A stretch of DNA of 5,243 nt from Alphaproteobacteria bacterium (lineage in GTDB: Bacteria > Pseudomonadota > Alphaproteobacteria > Micavibrionales > Micavibrionaceae), in contig JAGRJZ010000009.1 of NCBI GenBank assembly GCA_020442505.1, positions 1-5,243 of the forward strand, in the 5' to 3' direction. Shown in pieces: positions 1 to 5,243 of the stretch. The position numbers and the translations under genes are program-made. How positions within the stretch are numbered: position 1 is the first letter of the stretch; the number at the start of each line of letters is the position of its first letter. Below the pieces are notes generated by a model. That model searched no databases. It saw nothing but the letters and a program-made list of their open reading frames with translations, and was not told where the DNA came from.

Positions 1-39
1 GTGTAGATCTCGGTGGTGGGCGTATCAGTAAAAAAAAAA
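1..39. other. Illumina P5 adapter read-through plus poly-A (assembly artefact)
   Basis: Bases 1-29 match the reverse complement of the Illumina P5 adapter at 26 of 29 positions. The three differences, at 18, 20 and 28, are all changes to G. Bases 30-39 are a run of ten A, as expected when a read runs past the end of the adapter. Read on the minus strand in the amidase frame, the stretch gives a tail containing TDTPTTEIYT. This closely resembles the TATTEIYT-type adapter-derived peptide that turns up in contaminated protein predictions. Genomic sequence therefore starts at about base 40. One or a few of the A residues next to base 40 could be genuine. Confidence 0.95.
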
Positions 40-845
40 GAATCGGCGTGGAGGGAAACGAACAAATCCGCGTCTTTCGCGCGGGCGATCGCGACGCGCT
101 GGTGCAGGCGTAGATAGACGTCTTTGTCGCGCGTCAGAAAGACCTGATAACGTCCCGTCGATTCGAGCTCCTTTTTGAGCGCGCGGGCCATGGCCAGCGT
201 CACGTGTTTTTCAAAAACTCCGTTTGCGCCGACCGCCCCGGGGTCAACACCGCCATGTCCGGCGTCGATGACGATGATCGGTTTGCGGACGGCCGATGGC
301 AGGGGCGCGGAAGGCTTCCTGTCCGGCAGGGCCATGCCGCTGACGGCGGCCGTTTGAAGCGGAGGAGGGGGGGGCGATGCGTCGGATGAAAGGCTGCCGT
401 AGGTTTTGTTTTTCTCTTGAGAAAACGCCGTCGGGGCGCGCGGAGCGAAATCGACAACCAGCCGGTCGGGCTTGCCGCTTGTCGCCGGGAGGACAAAAGC
501 CGCCTCGATTCCGACCGGGCGTTCCATGTCCAGCACGATCCGGGAGATTCCTGGTTGTAACTGTCCCTGGCGGATGTTTTTGACGCCGCTGGCGGCCGGG
601 CGGCTGATGGCGCCTGTGCGCCAGTCGAAATCCGGCAGGTCGATCACCATCCGGTAGGGAGATTCAAGCATGAAAAGCCTGAAATCAGCCCTCTCGCTAA
701 GATCCAAAACCAGCCGTGTCTTGTTTTCGTAGCTACCGAATCGGACGTCGTCGACGGACAGGGCCAAGCCTGCCCGCGGCCAGAAAAGCAGGGCGCATAA
801 CGCAAAAAACGGATAGAGAAGTAGAAAAAATAAAGTTTTTCGCAA
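1..845 (-). CDS. amiC: N-acetylmuramoyl-L-alanine amidase, AmiC type, 3'-truncated
   Basis: This zinc enzyme cleaves the amide bond between N-acetylmuramic acid and the stem peptide of peptidoglycan in the periplasm, usually during daughter-cell separation. The only usable start in frame is TTG at 845, because a stop lies at 882-884 and no ATG or GTG falls between. From that start, residues 1-28 form a signal peptide (RK, then a long hydrophobic core, with likely cleavage after GLA). Residues 30-135 are an AMIN domain, which targets such enzymes to septal peptidoglycan. A Pro-rich linker (PPPPP at 158-162) follows. The Amidase_3 domain begins near 189, with IDAGHGG. The predicted zinc ligands are His197, Glu212 and His266 (in SLHADS), with spacings of 15 and 54 residues that fit the family. 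The true sequence ends near base 40; the last residues are adapter. The C-terminal part of the catalytic domain, including the second catalytic glutamate, is missing because of the contig edge. The gene symbol follows domain architecture only. Confidence 0.93.
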   Translation of the reverse strand, partial: MRKTLFFLLLYPFFALCALLFWPRAGLALSVDDVRFGSYENKTRLVLDLSERADFRLFMLESPYRMVIDLPDFDWRTGAISRPAASGVKNIRQGQLQPGISRIVLDMERPVGIEAAFVLPATSGKPDRLVVDFAPRAPTAFSQEKNKTYGSLSSDASPPPPPLQTAAVSGMALPDRKPSAPLPSAVRKPIIVIDAGHGGVDPGAVGANGVFEKHVTLAMARALKKELESTGRYQVFLTRDKDVYLRLHQRVAIARAKDADLFVSLHADSFFFTDTPTTEIY

Positions 846-929
846 AAGCGGGCCCCGTTGGTGGATTTTCTGCTCTCTTGTCTAGCATATTTTTTTCCGT
901 TCAGGAAAGTTTTGTGCCTATAATGCGGC
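846..929. other. Divergent intergenic region between amidase and permease
   Basis: These 84 bases separate the two divergent starts, so promoters for both genes must overlap here or lie inside the coding regions. On the plus strand there is a perfect TATAAT at 919-924. On the minus strand the best -10-like hexamer for the amidase is TATGCT (889-884), which lacks a convincing -35. A GGGG (855-852) lies 6 bases upstream of the amidase TTG and is only a weak Shine-Dalgarno candidate. Confidence 0.5.
894..924 (+). promoter_or_regulatory. Candidate sigma70 promoter of the permease, with a possible leaderless start
   Basis: A perfect TATAAT lies at 919-924. The -35 region is poor: the best matches are TTTCCG (894-899, spacer 19) or TTCCGT (895-900, spacer 18). 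By normal -10 geometry, transcription would begin at 930-931, on the ATG of the permease itself. There is no Shine-Dalgarno sequence at usable spacing, since the purine stretch AGGAAAG (902-908) is 21 bases upstream of the start and would lie outside the transcript. Confidence 0.5.
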
Positions 930-1595
930 ATGAGCGTTTTTGATATTCTTGTTAAATACTATCCGGCTTTTCTGGAAGGACTGGGTGTCAGCCTTCAACT
1001 GGCTTCCGTCGTCTGGATCGTTGGAATCGTTCTGGGCGGCGCTTTGGGCTTGGCCGGCGCGCGCTGGCGCCTGTGGGTCGGGGGACCGTCCCGGTTTTTT
1101 TCCTTTCTTTTGTCCGGCGTGCCGATCCTGGTGTTTCTTTTCTGGCTGCACTACCCTGCCCAGGCGGTTTTCGAAGTGGTGATCAACCCCTTCTTTACGG
1201 CCGCGGTGACGCTGTCGATCGTTAACATCTTTGGCGTGGCGGATATCGTGCGCGGGGCTCTGACGGATTTTCCCCAGCAATATCTGACGGCTGCCAAAGT
1301 GACGGGGCTGACCCGCCGCCAGACCGTTTTTAACATCCAGCTTCCCTTGATTCTGAGGTCTATTTTGCCCGCTTTGATGATGCTTCAGGTCGTCATGTTG
1401 CACACGACCTTGTTCGCCTCTTTGATTTCTGTGGAGGAAATCTTTCGGGTCGCTCAAAGAATTAACGCGCAAATTTATCGTCCCGTCGAAATCTATACGG
1501 CGCTGGGGATGTTTTTCCTGGCGGTCAGCCTTCCGATTAACGGGGTCGCGCTTTGGCTGCGGGCGCGCTATACCCGCGATACGTCCGAGCAATAA
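930..1595 (+). CDS. Polar amino acid ABC transporter permease (HisM/GlnP type)
   Basis: The 221-residue protein is an inner-membrane subunit of an ABC importer for polar amino acids, of the kind that pairs with a periplasmic binding protein and an ATPase. Hydrophobic segments lie roughly at 19-44, 54-74, 85-106, 145-166 and 188-210, the five-helix pattern of this family. The cytoplasmic EAA loop that docks on the ATPase is at about 117-139, with AAKVTGLTRRQTVF followed by LPL. ATG at 930 is the first start after an in-frame TAA at 921, and its N-terminus fits the family. The substrate cannot be read from the sequence. No ATPase, binding protein or second permease lies in the window: upstream is a divergent gene and downstream is rho with its own promoter. 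It therefore looks monocistronic, and its partners must be encoded elsewhere. Confidence 0.92.
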   Translation: MSVFDILVKYYPAFLEGLGVSLQLASVVWIVGIVLGGALGLAGARWRLWVGGPSRFFSFLLSGVPILVFLFWLHYPAQAVFEVVINPFFTAAVTLSIVNIFGVADIVRGALTDFPQQYLTAAKVTGLTRRQTVFNIQLPLILRSILPALMMLQVVMLHTTLFASLISVEEIFRVAQRINAQIYRPVEIYTALGMFFLAVSLPINGVALWLRARYTRDTSEQ

Positions 1596-1613
1596 GTTTT
1601 TTGCGCTTTGTTG

Positions 1614-1642
1614 TTGACTCGCGCCGTGGTTTTGGTTATAAC
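1614..1642 (+). promoter_or_regulatory. Sigma70-type promoter of rho
   Basis: The -35 hexamer TTGACT (1614-1619) and the -10 hexamer TATAAC (1637-1642) each match the consensus at five of six positions, with the optimal 17-base spacer. The predicted transcription start is near 1649. The promoter begins 18 bases after the permease stop, so rho is not dependent on permease transcription. I see no intrinsic terminator between the permease stop and this promoter. Confidence 0.8.
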
Positions 1643-1721
1643 CGTCCTGTCTTTACAGAAAGAATCTTCCTTAACATTGTTTGGGTTCTAGGAGAAAGCG
1701 GGACTTCCCGCGCAACGTGCA

Positions 1722-1741
1722 GGGTCTACGGACGCCCTTTT
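1722..1741 (+). terminator. Candidate weak intrinsic terminator or attenuator in the rho leader
   Basis: A five-pair stem with one bulged base is capped by a UNCG-family UACG tetraloop and followed, after one C, by UUUU. The stem is shorter than in efficient terminators and the U tract is brief, so it would at most pause or partly terminate transcription about 90 bases after the predicted start. Confidence 0.3.
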
Positions 1742-1810
1742 ACAGTTGCACAGTTAAAGACGTTTTTTCACAGCATTGCCGATGAAATTGTTTCTATCTG
1801 CTTCTGAATG

Positions 1811-1830
1811 ATCCTTACAAATCCTTACAA
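1811..1830 (+). repeat. Perfect tandem repeat of a 10-base unit
   Basis: ATCCTTACAA occurs twice back to back (1811-1820 and 1821-1830) in the rho leader, 38 bases upstream of the likely rho start. Both copies contain several YC dinucleotides and no G. Confidence 0.95.
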
Positions 1831-1856
1831 TACGCATGAACCTCTCCATTTTATTC
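1811..1856 (+). promoter_or_regulatory. Candidate rut-like (Rho-loading) C-rich tract
   Basis: By hand count this 46-base stretch contains 14 C and only 2 G. It has YC dinucleotides repeated at 10-base steps because of the tandem repeat, and then a CT-rich run (1841-1848). High C, low G and little structure are the known hallmarks of Rho loading sites. Its position just upstream of the rho start would suit autoregulation, but this is an inference from composition alone. Confidence 0.35.
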
Positions 1857-1871
1857 GAAAGTCTCCCATGA
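1836..1871 (+). CDS. Possible 11-codon upstream ORF overlapping the rho start
   Basis: ATG at 1836 opens an 11-codon frame (MNLSILFESLP) whose TGA stop (1869-1871) overlaps the rho ATG (1868-1870) in the ATGA arrangement typical of translational coupling. No Shine-Dalgarno sequence precedes it. If translated, it could feed ribosomes to rho, whose own ribosome site is weak. It is short enough to arise by chance, so this is a candidate only. Confidence 0.25.
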   Translation: MNLSILFESLP

Positions 1872-3124
1872 ATCTCCAGGAATTAAAGACCCGCTCTCCC
1901 GCCGAATTGCTCGCCTTTGCCGAAGAGCTCGGTATCGAAGGCTGTAGCGCGATGCGCAAACAGGACATGATGTTTGCGATTCTCAAGGAACTCGCGACCC
2001 AGGACGTGCCGATCTCCGGCACCGGGGTTTTGGAGGTCTTGCAGGACGGGTTCGGCTTTCTGCGCAGTCCGGAGGAAAATTACCTTCCGGGGCCGGACGA
2101 TATTTATGTGTCTCCCAGTCAGGTGCGTCGGTTTGGTCTGCGGACAGGGGATATTATCGAGGGCGGGATCCGGGCGCCCAAAGACAACGAACGGTATTTC
2201 GCGTTGATCCAGGTCAGCTCCGTGAACGGCGAAACGCCGGAGAAAATTCGTCACAGGATTAATTTCGACAATCTGACGCCGCTTTATCCGGAGCGAAAAA
2301 TCAATCTGGAAATCGATGATCCGACCAAGAAGGCGAATCTTCAGCGCGTGATCGAGCTGACCTCTCCGTTGGGCTTTGGGCAGCGGGCGTTGATCGTCGC
2401 GCCGCCACGGACCGGGAAAACCGTGATGTTGCAGGAGATCGCCCATTCGATCTCCGCCAACCATCCGGAATCGTATTTGATCGTTCTGTTGATCGACGAA
2501 CGGCCGGAGGAGGTTACCGATATGGCCCGATCCGTCCGCGGGGAGGTTATTTCCTCGACCTTCGACGAACCTGCCGCCCGTCACGTCCAGGTCGCGGAAA
2601 TGGTGATGGAAAAGGCCAAACGTCTGGTCGAGCAAAAACGCGACGTCATCATTTTGCTGGATTCCATTACACGTCTCGCGCGGGCTTATAACACGGTGGT
2701 GCCCAGCTCCGGGAAGGTCCTGACCGGCGGGGTGGACGCCAACGCCCTTCAGCGTCCGAAGCGCTTCTTCGGCGCCGCGCGGAATATCGAGCAGGGGGGC
2801 TCTCTGACCATTATCGCAACGGCCCTGATCGACACGGGCTCTCGGATGGACGAGGTTATCTTCGAGGAATTCAAGGGCACGGGGAACTCCGAAATCGTGC
2901 TGGATCGGAAAATCGCCGATAAACGGGTTTTCCCGGCGATCGATATTCAGAAATCCGGCACGCGGAAGGAAGAACTTCTGGTGGGCAAGGATATGCTCCA
3001 GAAAATGTGGGTGTTACGCCGCATTCTCAACCCGATGGGAACCGTGGACGCGATCGAGTTTCTGCTTGGCAAGATGAAGGCCACCAAAAACAACGCGGAA
3101 TTCTTCCAGAGTATGAACCAGTAG
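1868..3124 (+). CDS. rho: Transcription termination factor Rho
   Basis: Rho is a hexameric RNA-dependent helicase/ATPase that binds C-rich nascent RNA and dissociates RNA polymerase. The 418-residue length fits the family (E. coli, 419). The N-terminal helical part is at 1-45, and the OB-fold RNA-binding part at about 50-120 contains DGFGFLR (60-66) and YLPGPDDIYVS. The ATPase core has the P-loop PPRTGKT (179-185), Glu211-Arg212, Walker B Asp265 (ILLDS), the Q-loop around Lys283 and the R-loop near 335-341. The arginine finger is Arg366. These fall at the same numbers as in E. coli, except that P-loop residues 181-182 are RT, not KA. I chose ATG 1868 because MNLQELK is the usual family start; only a weak GAAAG (1857-1861) precedes it. 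ATG 1808 is in frame and would add 20 residues with no family resemblance. The protein acts in the cytoplasm. Confidence 0.98.
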   Translation: MNLQELKTRSPAELLAFAEELGIEGCSAMRKQDMMFAILKELATQDVPISGTGVLEVLQDGFGFLRSPEENYLPGPDDIYVSPSQVRRFGLRTGDIIEGGIRAPKDNERYFALIQVSSVNGETPEKIRHRINFDNLTPLYPERKINLEIDDPTKKANLQRVIELTSPLGFGQRALIVAPPRTGKTVMLQEIAHSISANHPESYLIVLLIDERPEEVTDMARSVRGEVISSTFDEPAARHVQVAEMVMEKAKRLVEQKRDVIILLDSITRLARAYNTVVPSSGKVLTGGVDANALQRPKRFFGAARNIEQGGSLTIIATALIDTGSRMDEVIFEEFKGTGNSEIVLDRKIADKRVFPAIDIQKSGTRKEELLVGKDMLQKMWVLRRILNPMGTVDAIEFLLGKMKATKNNAEFFQSMNQ

Positions 3125-3138
3125 GTTTCCAGGCTTTC
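3125..3138. other. Convergent rho-asnB junction without a visible terminator
   Basis: Only 14 bases separate the rho stop (TAG, 3122-3124) from the asnB stop (TGA on the minus strand, 3139-3141). I see no inverted repeat followed by a T run on either strand here, so each transcript must end within or beyond the opposing gene, or be Rho-terminated. Confidence 0.7.
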
Positions 3139-5085
3139 TCACCCGGCGGCCATCCATCGCGCGCGCCAGGCTTGGAACATCAACACCGTCCACAAAGCCG
3201 TCTCGGCTTGGCCGTGCCCGGCCAGATGCGTATTCCAGATTGTGCGGATCGGTTCCGGGTTTAAAAACCCGCCCTCCGCAAGACGGGATTCGGACAAAAG
3301 ATCGTCGGCCCATTCCCGCAACGGTCCCCGTAGCCACGACCCGATAGGTGCGGAAAACCCCTGTTTCGGACGCTCGAACAGCGTCCGCGGCACATGCCGG
3401 GCCAAAACCTCGCGCAAGAGCCATTTTCCCTGTCCGCCGCGGATTTTTTTGTCCAGCGGCAAGGCCCAGCAATAGGCAAACAACCCCGCGTCTAGCAGCG
3501 GCGAGCGGACCTCCAGCGCCTCGGCCATGCTGGCCCGGTCGATTTTTGTCAGGACGTCCCCCGGCAGATAAGCCAGAGCGTCGGCCGCCATCATCTGCTC
3601 CGCGAAGGTGAGTCCTCCAGGGTGCCACGATGGATCTGTCAGGGGAATTGGCGGCTCCGCCCCCCCGGGGACCAGCGCCGCAGGGTCTTGCCAATGGCTT
3701 GTCAGATAACGATAGGCTTGCCACGGGTCCGCAGCTTGCAGCATGCCTGCGGCTTTATGAAGCCGGATGCCGAATTGGGGATGGCGCGGGCGCATCCAGT
3801 TCCAATAGGCCGGCGGTATTTGTTGCACGGCCTGTCCCCCCGCCTTCCGGAGGGGGAAGGGAAGCCAGCCCAGCCGTCGCCATAAAGACGGCGTGAAGAT
3901 ATGGCGGTTATAGCCGCCCAGTAGTTCGTCTCCGCCGTCCCCCGACAAGACGACCGTGACAAAACGCCGGGCTTCATGCGCCAGGAGCGCCGTCGGGACT
4001 TGCGATATATCGGCGAACGGTTCGTCGTAAATATCGGGCAGAGCCGGTAAAAGCGCCTGTGCATCCTGTGCCGTCACGGTCACGGCGTGGTGATCCGTTC
4101 CCAGATGGGCCGCTATCTTTGCCGCATGGCCGGATTCGTCGAATCCCGATTCCGAAAATCCGATGGAAAAGGTTTTGACGGGGCGGGTGGAGAGGTTTTG
4201 CATGAGCGCGACCACGGCGCTGGAGTCGATTCCGCCTGATAAAAACGCGCCCACGGGCACGTCAGCGGCCATCCGGCTGGTCACGCAGCGTGTGAGGCGC
4301 GCTTCGAACGCGTCGCGGGCGGTTTGATCGTCTTCGTCCGTGATATGCTGTCTGGCGTCTTCGATGGTGCGGGGCAGGGACCAGTACGTCTCCATCAGGG
4401 GGCGCAAATCCGTTCCGGCCGCGGGCGCACCGGGGGCAACCATCATGCGGCTTCCGGGCAAAAGTTGCCACACGGAGTCGTAGATCGAAAACGGCGCGGG
4501 AACGTAGCCGTAGCGCATGTAAAGGGTCAAGGCTTGCCGGCTGATTCGGGGGGTGAAGTCCGGATGGGCCCGCAGGGCCTTCAGCTCCGAAGCGAATAGC
4601 AGCGTGTTTCCGGCCCAGCCGACATAAAGCGGTTTTTTTCCCAGCCGGTCGCGGATCAGGTGAAGCCGCTTGTCCCGGCGATCCCACAGGGCAAAGGCGA
4701 ACATGCCCTCGAGTTTTTGCAGGGTCTGGTCGATGCCCCAATGCTCGAATCCGGCCAGCATGACCTCCGTATCCGAACGACCGCGAAAGGAGATGCCCGC
4801 GGCGCGCAGATCGGCTTGCAAGGCCTGGAAATTGTAGATTTCTCCGTTGAAGACGATCACGTAGCGCCCGGTGGTGGATTCCATCGGTTGCGCCCCTTCG
4901 GGGGACGGATCGACGATGGCAAGCCGGCGATGCCCCAGCAAGAGCGGCAGGTCTTTTTCCTGCCACGTGCCGCGTCCGTCCGGTCCGCGTCGCGCCAGAG
5001 AATCCGTCATCGTGCGGCCGATTCGGTCGCGGTCGGCCGTGTCGTGGCAGGGACTTGTTTCAAAAAATCCGGCGATTCCGCACAT
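3139..5085 (-). CDS. asnB: Asparagine synthetase (glutamine-hydrolysing), AsnB family
   Basis: AsnB-type enzymes use glutamine and ATP to convert aspartate to asparagine. The 648 residues start with Met-Cys, so removal of Met exposes the catalytic Cys2 of the class II glutaminase domain (about 2-210). That domain shows RRGPDG (32-37), GHRRLAIVD (51-59), NGEIYNF (80-86) and SD (104-105). The synthetase domain (about 255-640) has the PP-loop SGGIDSS (283-289), SGDGGDE (381-387), LPGDVLTKIDRASM (507-520), EVRSPLLD (525-532) and RPKQGFSAP (572-580). It is complete in all key motifs and about 90 residues longer than E. coli AsnB (554). It is thus closer in size to the larger AsnB-like forms, some of which amidate sugars or other acids in glycan clusters. 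No glycan genes are visible here, so asparagine synthesis is the default reading. Upstream there is no strong ribosome site. It converges with rho, with 14 bases between the two stops. Confidence 0.95.
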   Translation of the reverse strand: MCGIAGFFETSPCHDTADRDRIGRTMTDSLARRGPDGRGTWQEKDLPLLLGHRRLAIVDPSPEGAQPMESTTGRYVIVFNGEIYNFQALQADLRAAGISFRGRSDTEVMLAGFEHWGIDQTLQKLEGMFAFALWDRRDKRLHLIRDRLGKKPLYVGWAGNTLLFASELKALRAHPDFTPRISRQALTLYMRYGYVPAPFSIYDSVWQLLPGSRMMVAPGAPAAGTDLRPLMETYWSLPRTIEDARQHITDEDDQTARDAFEARLTRCVTSRMAADVPVGAFLSGGIDSSAVVALMQNLSTRPVKTFSIGFSESGFDESGHAAKIAAHLGTDHHAVTVTAQDAQALLPALPDIYDEPFADISQVPTALLAHEARRFVTVVLSGDGGDELLGGYNRHIFTPSLWRRLGWLPFPLRKAGGQAVQQIPPAYWNWMRPRHPQFGIRLHKAAGMLQAADPWQAYRYLTSHWQDPAALVPGGAEPPIPLTDPSWHPGGLTFAEQMMAADALAYLPGDVLTKIDRASMAEALEVRSPLLDAGLFAYCWALPLDKKIRGGQGKWLLREVLARHVPRTLFERPKQGFSAPIGSWLRGPLREWADDLLSESRLAEGGFLNPEPIRTIWNTHLAGHGQAETALWTVLMFQAWRARWMAAG

Positions 5086-5118
5086 GTTGTTATCTTTTGC
5101 TCTTTTGCGGCGGGGTGC

Positions 5119-5148
5119 TTGACCTGCCGGGCGAACATGCCATATTAG
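5119..5148 (+). promoter_or_regulatory. Candidate sigma70 promoter of trxA
   Basis: TTGACC (5119-5124) matches five of six -35 bases. Downstream -10 options are CATATT (5141-5146, spacer 16) and TATTAG (5143-5148, spacer 18), each with four matches. The predicted transcript would have a leader of about 35-40 bases. The region also separates trxA from the divergent asnB start at 5085; I found no convincing asnB promoter on the minus strand. Confidence 0.6.
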
Positions 5149-5178
5149 TAACGCAATCAGGCGTTCTTATATACAACG

Positions 5179-5184
5179 AAGGAG
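5179..5184 (+). promoter_or_regulatory. Ribosome binding site of trxA
   Basis: AAGGAG followed by A lies six bases before the ATG at 5191. It is the only near-consensus Shine-Dalgarno sequence at proper spacing in the window and fixes the trxA start. Confidence 0.9.
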
Positions 5185-5190
5185 ACTATC

Positions 5191-5243
5191 ATGGCCAGCG
5201 TCAACGTCACAGACGACAATTTCGAAACCGAAGTGCTGAAGGC
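5191..5243 (+). CDS. trxA: Thioredoxin, N-terminal fragment
   Basis: Only the first 17-18 codons are present (MASVNVTDDNFETEVLKA) before the window ends. The pattern of a short strand (SVNVTD), then NFETEVL leading into helix 1, is the usual start of bacterial thioredoxin 1, a small cytoplasmic protein that reduces disulfides through a CGPC site. That site lies beyond the end and cannot be checked. A consensus ribosome site and a promoter upstream support a real, well expressed gene. With so few residues, another thioredoxin-fold protein with the same N-terminus cannot be ruled out. Confidence 0.8.
   Translation, partial: MASVNVTDDNFETEVLK

Larger units (their letters stand above)
1649..1867 (+). 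promoter_or_regulatory. Long 5' leader of rho with possible attenuator
   Basis: About 219 untranslated bases separate the predicted transcription start from the rho ATG. Hairpin one pairs GCGGG (1698-1702) with CCCGC (1707-1711) around ACTT. Hairpin two (1722-1736) has the tetraloop TACG (1727-1730), closed by C1726-G1731. Its other pairs are T1725-A1732, G1724-C1733 and, past a bulged G1734, G1723-C1735 and G1722-C1736. Four T residues (1738-1741) follow, giving the look of a short intrinsic terminator. The direct repeat ACAGTT occurs at 1742-1747 and 1750-1755. An AGGAGA (1690-1695) has no start codon at usable distance. E. coli rho is known to be autoregulated by attenuation in its leader; applying that here is inference. 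The stems are short, so the terminator call is weak. Confidence 0.45.

Noticed and set aside
1..39. A novel Phe-rich, Thr-rich C-terminal tail on the amidase
   Set aside because: It is the translation of adapter plus homopolymer sequence, not of genomic DNA.
644..931. 95-codon minus-strand frame starting with ATG at 931, as an alternative amidase start
   Set aside because: It is in a different frame from the AMIN domain and has no signal peptide or family similarity.
918..1592. 224-codon minus-strand reading frame opposite the permease
   Set aside because: It lies entirely antisense to a well supported membrane protein gene; its charged, low-complexity composition (many R, K, Q, H) is what reverse reading of hydrophobic codons gives.
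1698..1711. GCGGG/CCCGC hairpin as an intrinsic terminator
   Set aside because: It is not followed by a T run, so it is kept only as a leader structure.
1553..1807. 84-codon plus-strand frame spanning the permease end and the rho leader
   Set aside because: It begins inside the permease gene, crosses the strong rho promoter and shows no domain. Its TGA directly before ATG 1808 is probably coincidental.
1883..2635. 250-codon minus-strand reading frame inside rho
   Set aside because: It is fully antisense to a highly conserved gene, with no recognisable domain and composition typical of shadow frames in GC-rich DNA.
3014..3724. 236-codon minus-strand frame overlapping the 3' ends of asnB and rho
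   Set aside because: It shares its strand with asnB but in another frame and runs into rho; it is rich in G, R and A with no domain. asnB motifs are continuous across the same bases.
4262..4966. 234-codon minus-strand frame within asnB
   Set aside because: It is an alternative frame of the conserved glutaminase region of asnB; composition rich in R, A, G and P with no motif.
4660..5148. 162-codon plus-strand frame antisense to the 5' part of asnB
   Set aside because: It has no recognisable domain and no ribosome site, and it would cover the divergent promoter region and the asnB start.

Overview
The window looks like a short chromosomal contig from a Gram-negative bacterium of moderately high GC. 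The alphaproteobacteria are the best guess, from the wording of the Rho N-terminus (MNLQELK, AELLAFAEELGIE) and of the thioredoxin N-terminus. That placement rests on recall of protein families, not on a search. All complete genes are housekeeping or metabolic. I see no mobile element, CRISPR array, rRNA or tRNA, and no defence or biosynthetic system.

Layout. Bases 1-39 are almost certainly not genomic: 1-29 match the reverse complement of the Illumina P5 adapter at 26 of 29 positions, followed by a run of ten A. Bases 40-845 (minus strand) hold the N-terminal part of an exported AMIN-Amidase_3 N-acetylmuramoyl-L-alanine amidase, cut off by the contig edge. Divergent from it, 930-1595 (plus) encodes a stand-alone polar amino acid ABC transporter permease whose mRNA may be leaderless. 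A strong sigma70-type promoter (1614-1642) then opens a leader of about 220 bases before rho (1868-3124, plus), which is intact and aligns with E. coli Rho residue for residue at the catalytic positions. asnB (3139-5085, minus) converges on rho with a 14-base gap. A divergent promoter and a good ribosome binding site precede the first 17-18 codons of trxA (5191 to the window end).

How the parts relate. The genes do not form one pathway. They are separate transcription units covering cell-wall cleavage, amino acid uptake, transcription termination, asparagine or amide synthesis, and thiol redox. The part most worth a closer look is the rho leader. It holds two small hairpins (one with a UACG tetraloop followed by U residues), a perfect tandem 10-base repeat in a C-rich, G-poor tract that could be a Rho loading site, and an 11-codon upstream reading frame whose stop overlaps the rho start as ATGA. 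Together these suggest autoregulation of rho, which remains an inference. The most certain unusual observation is the adapter contamination at the left edge.
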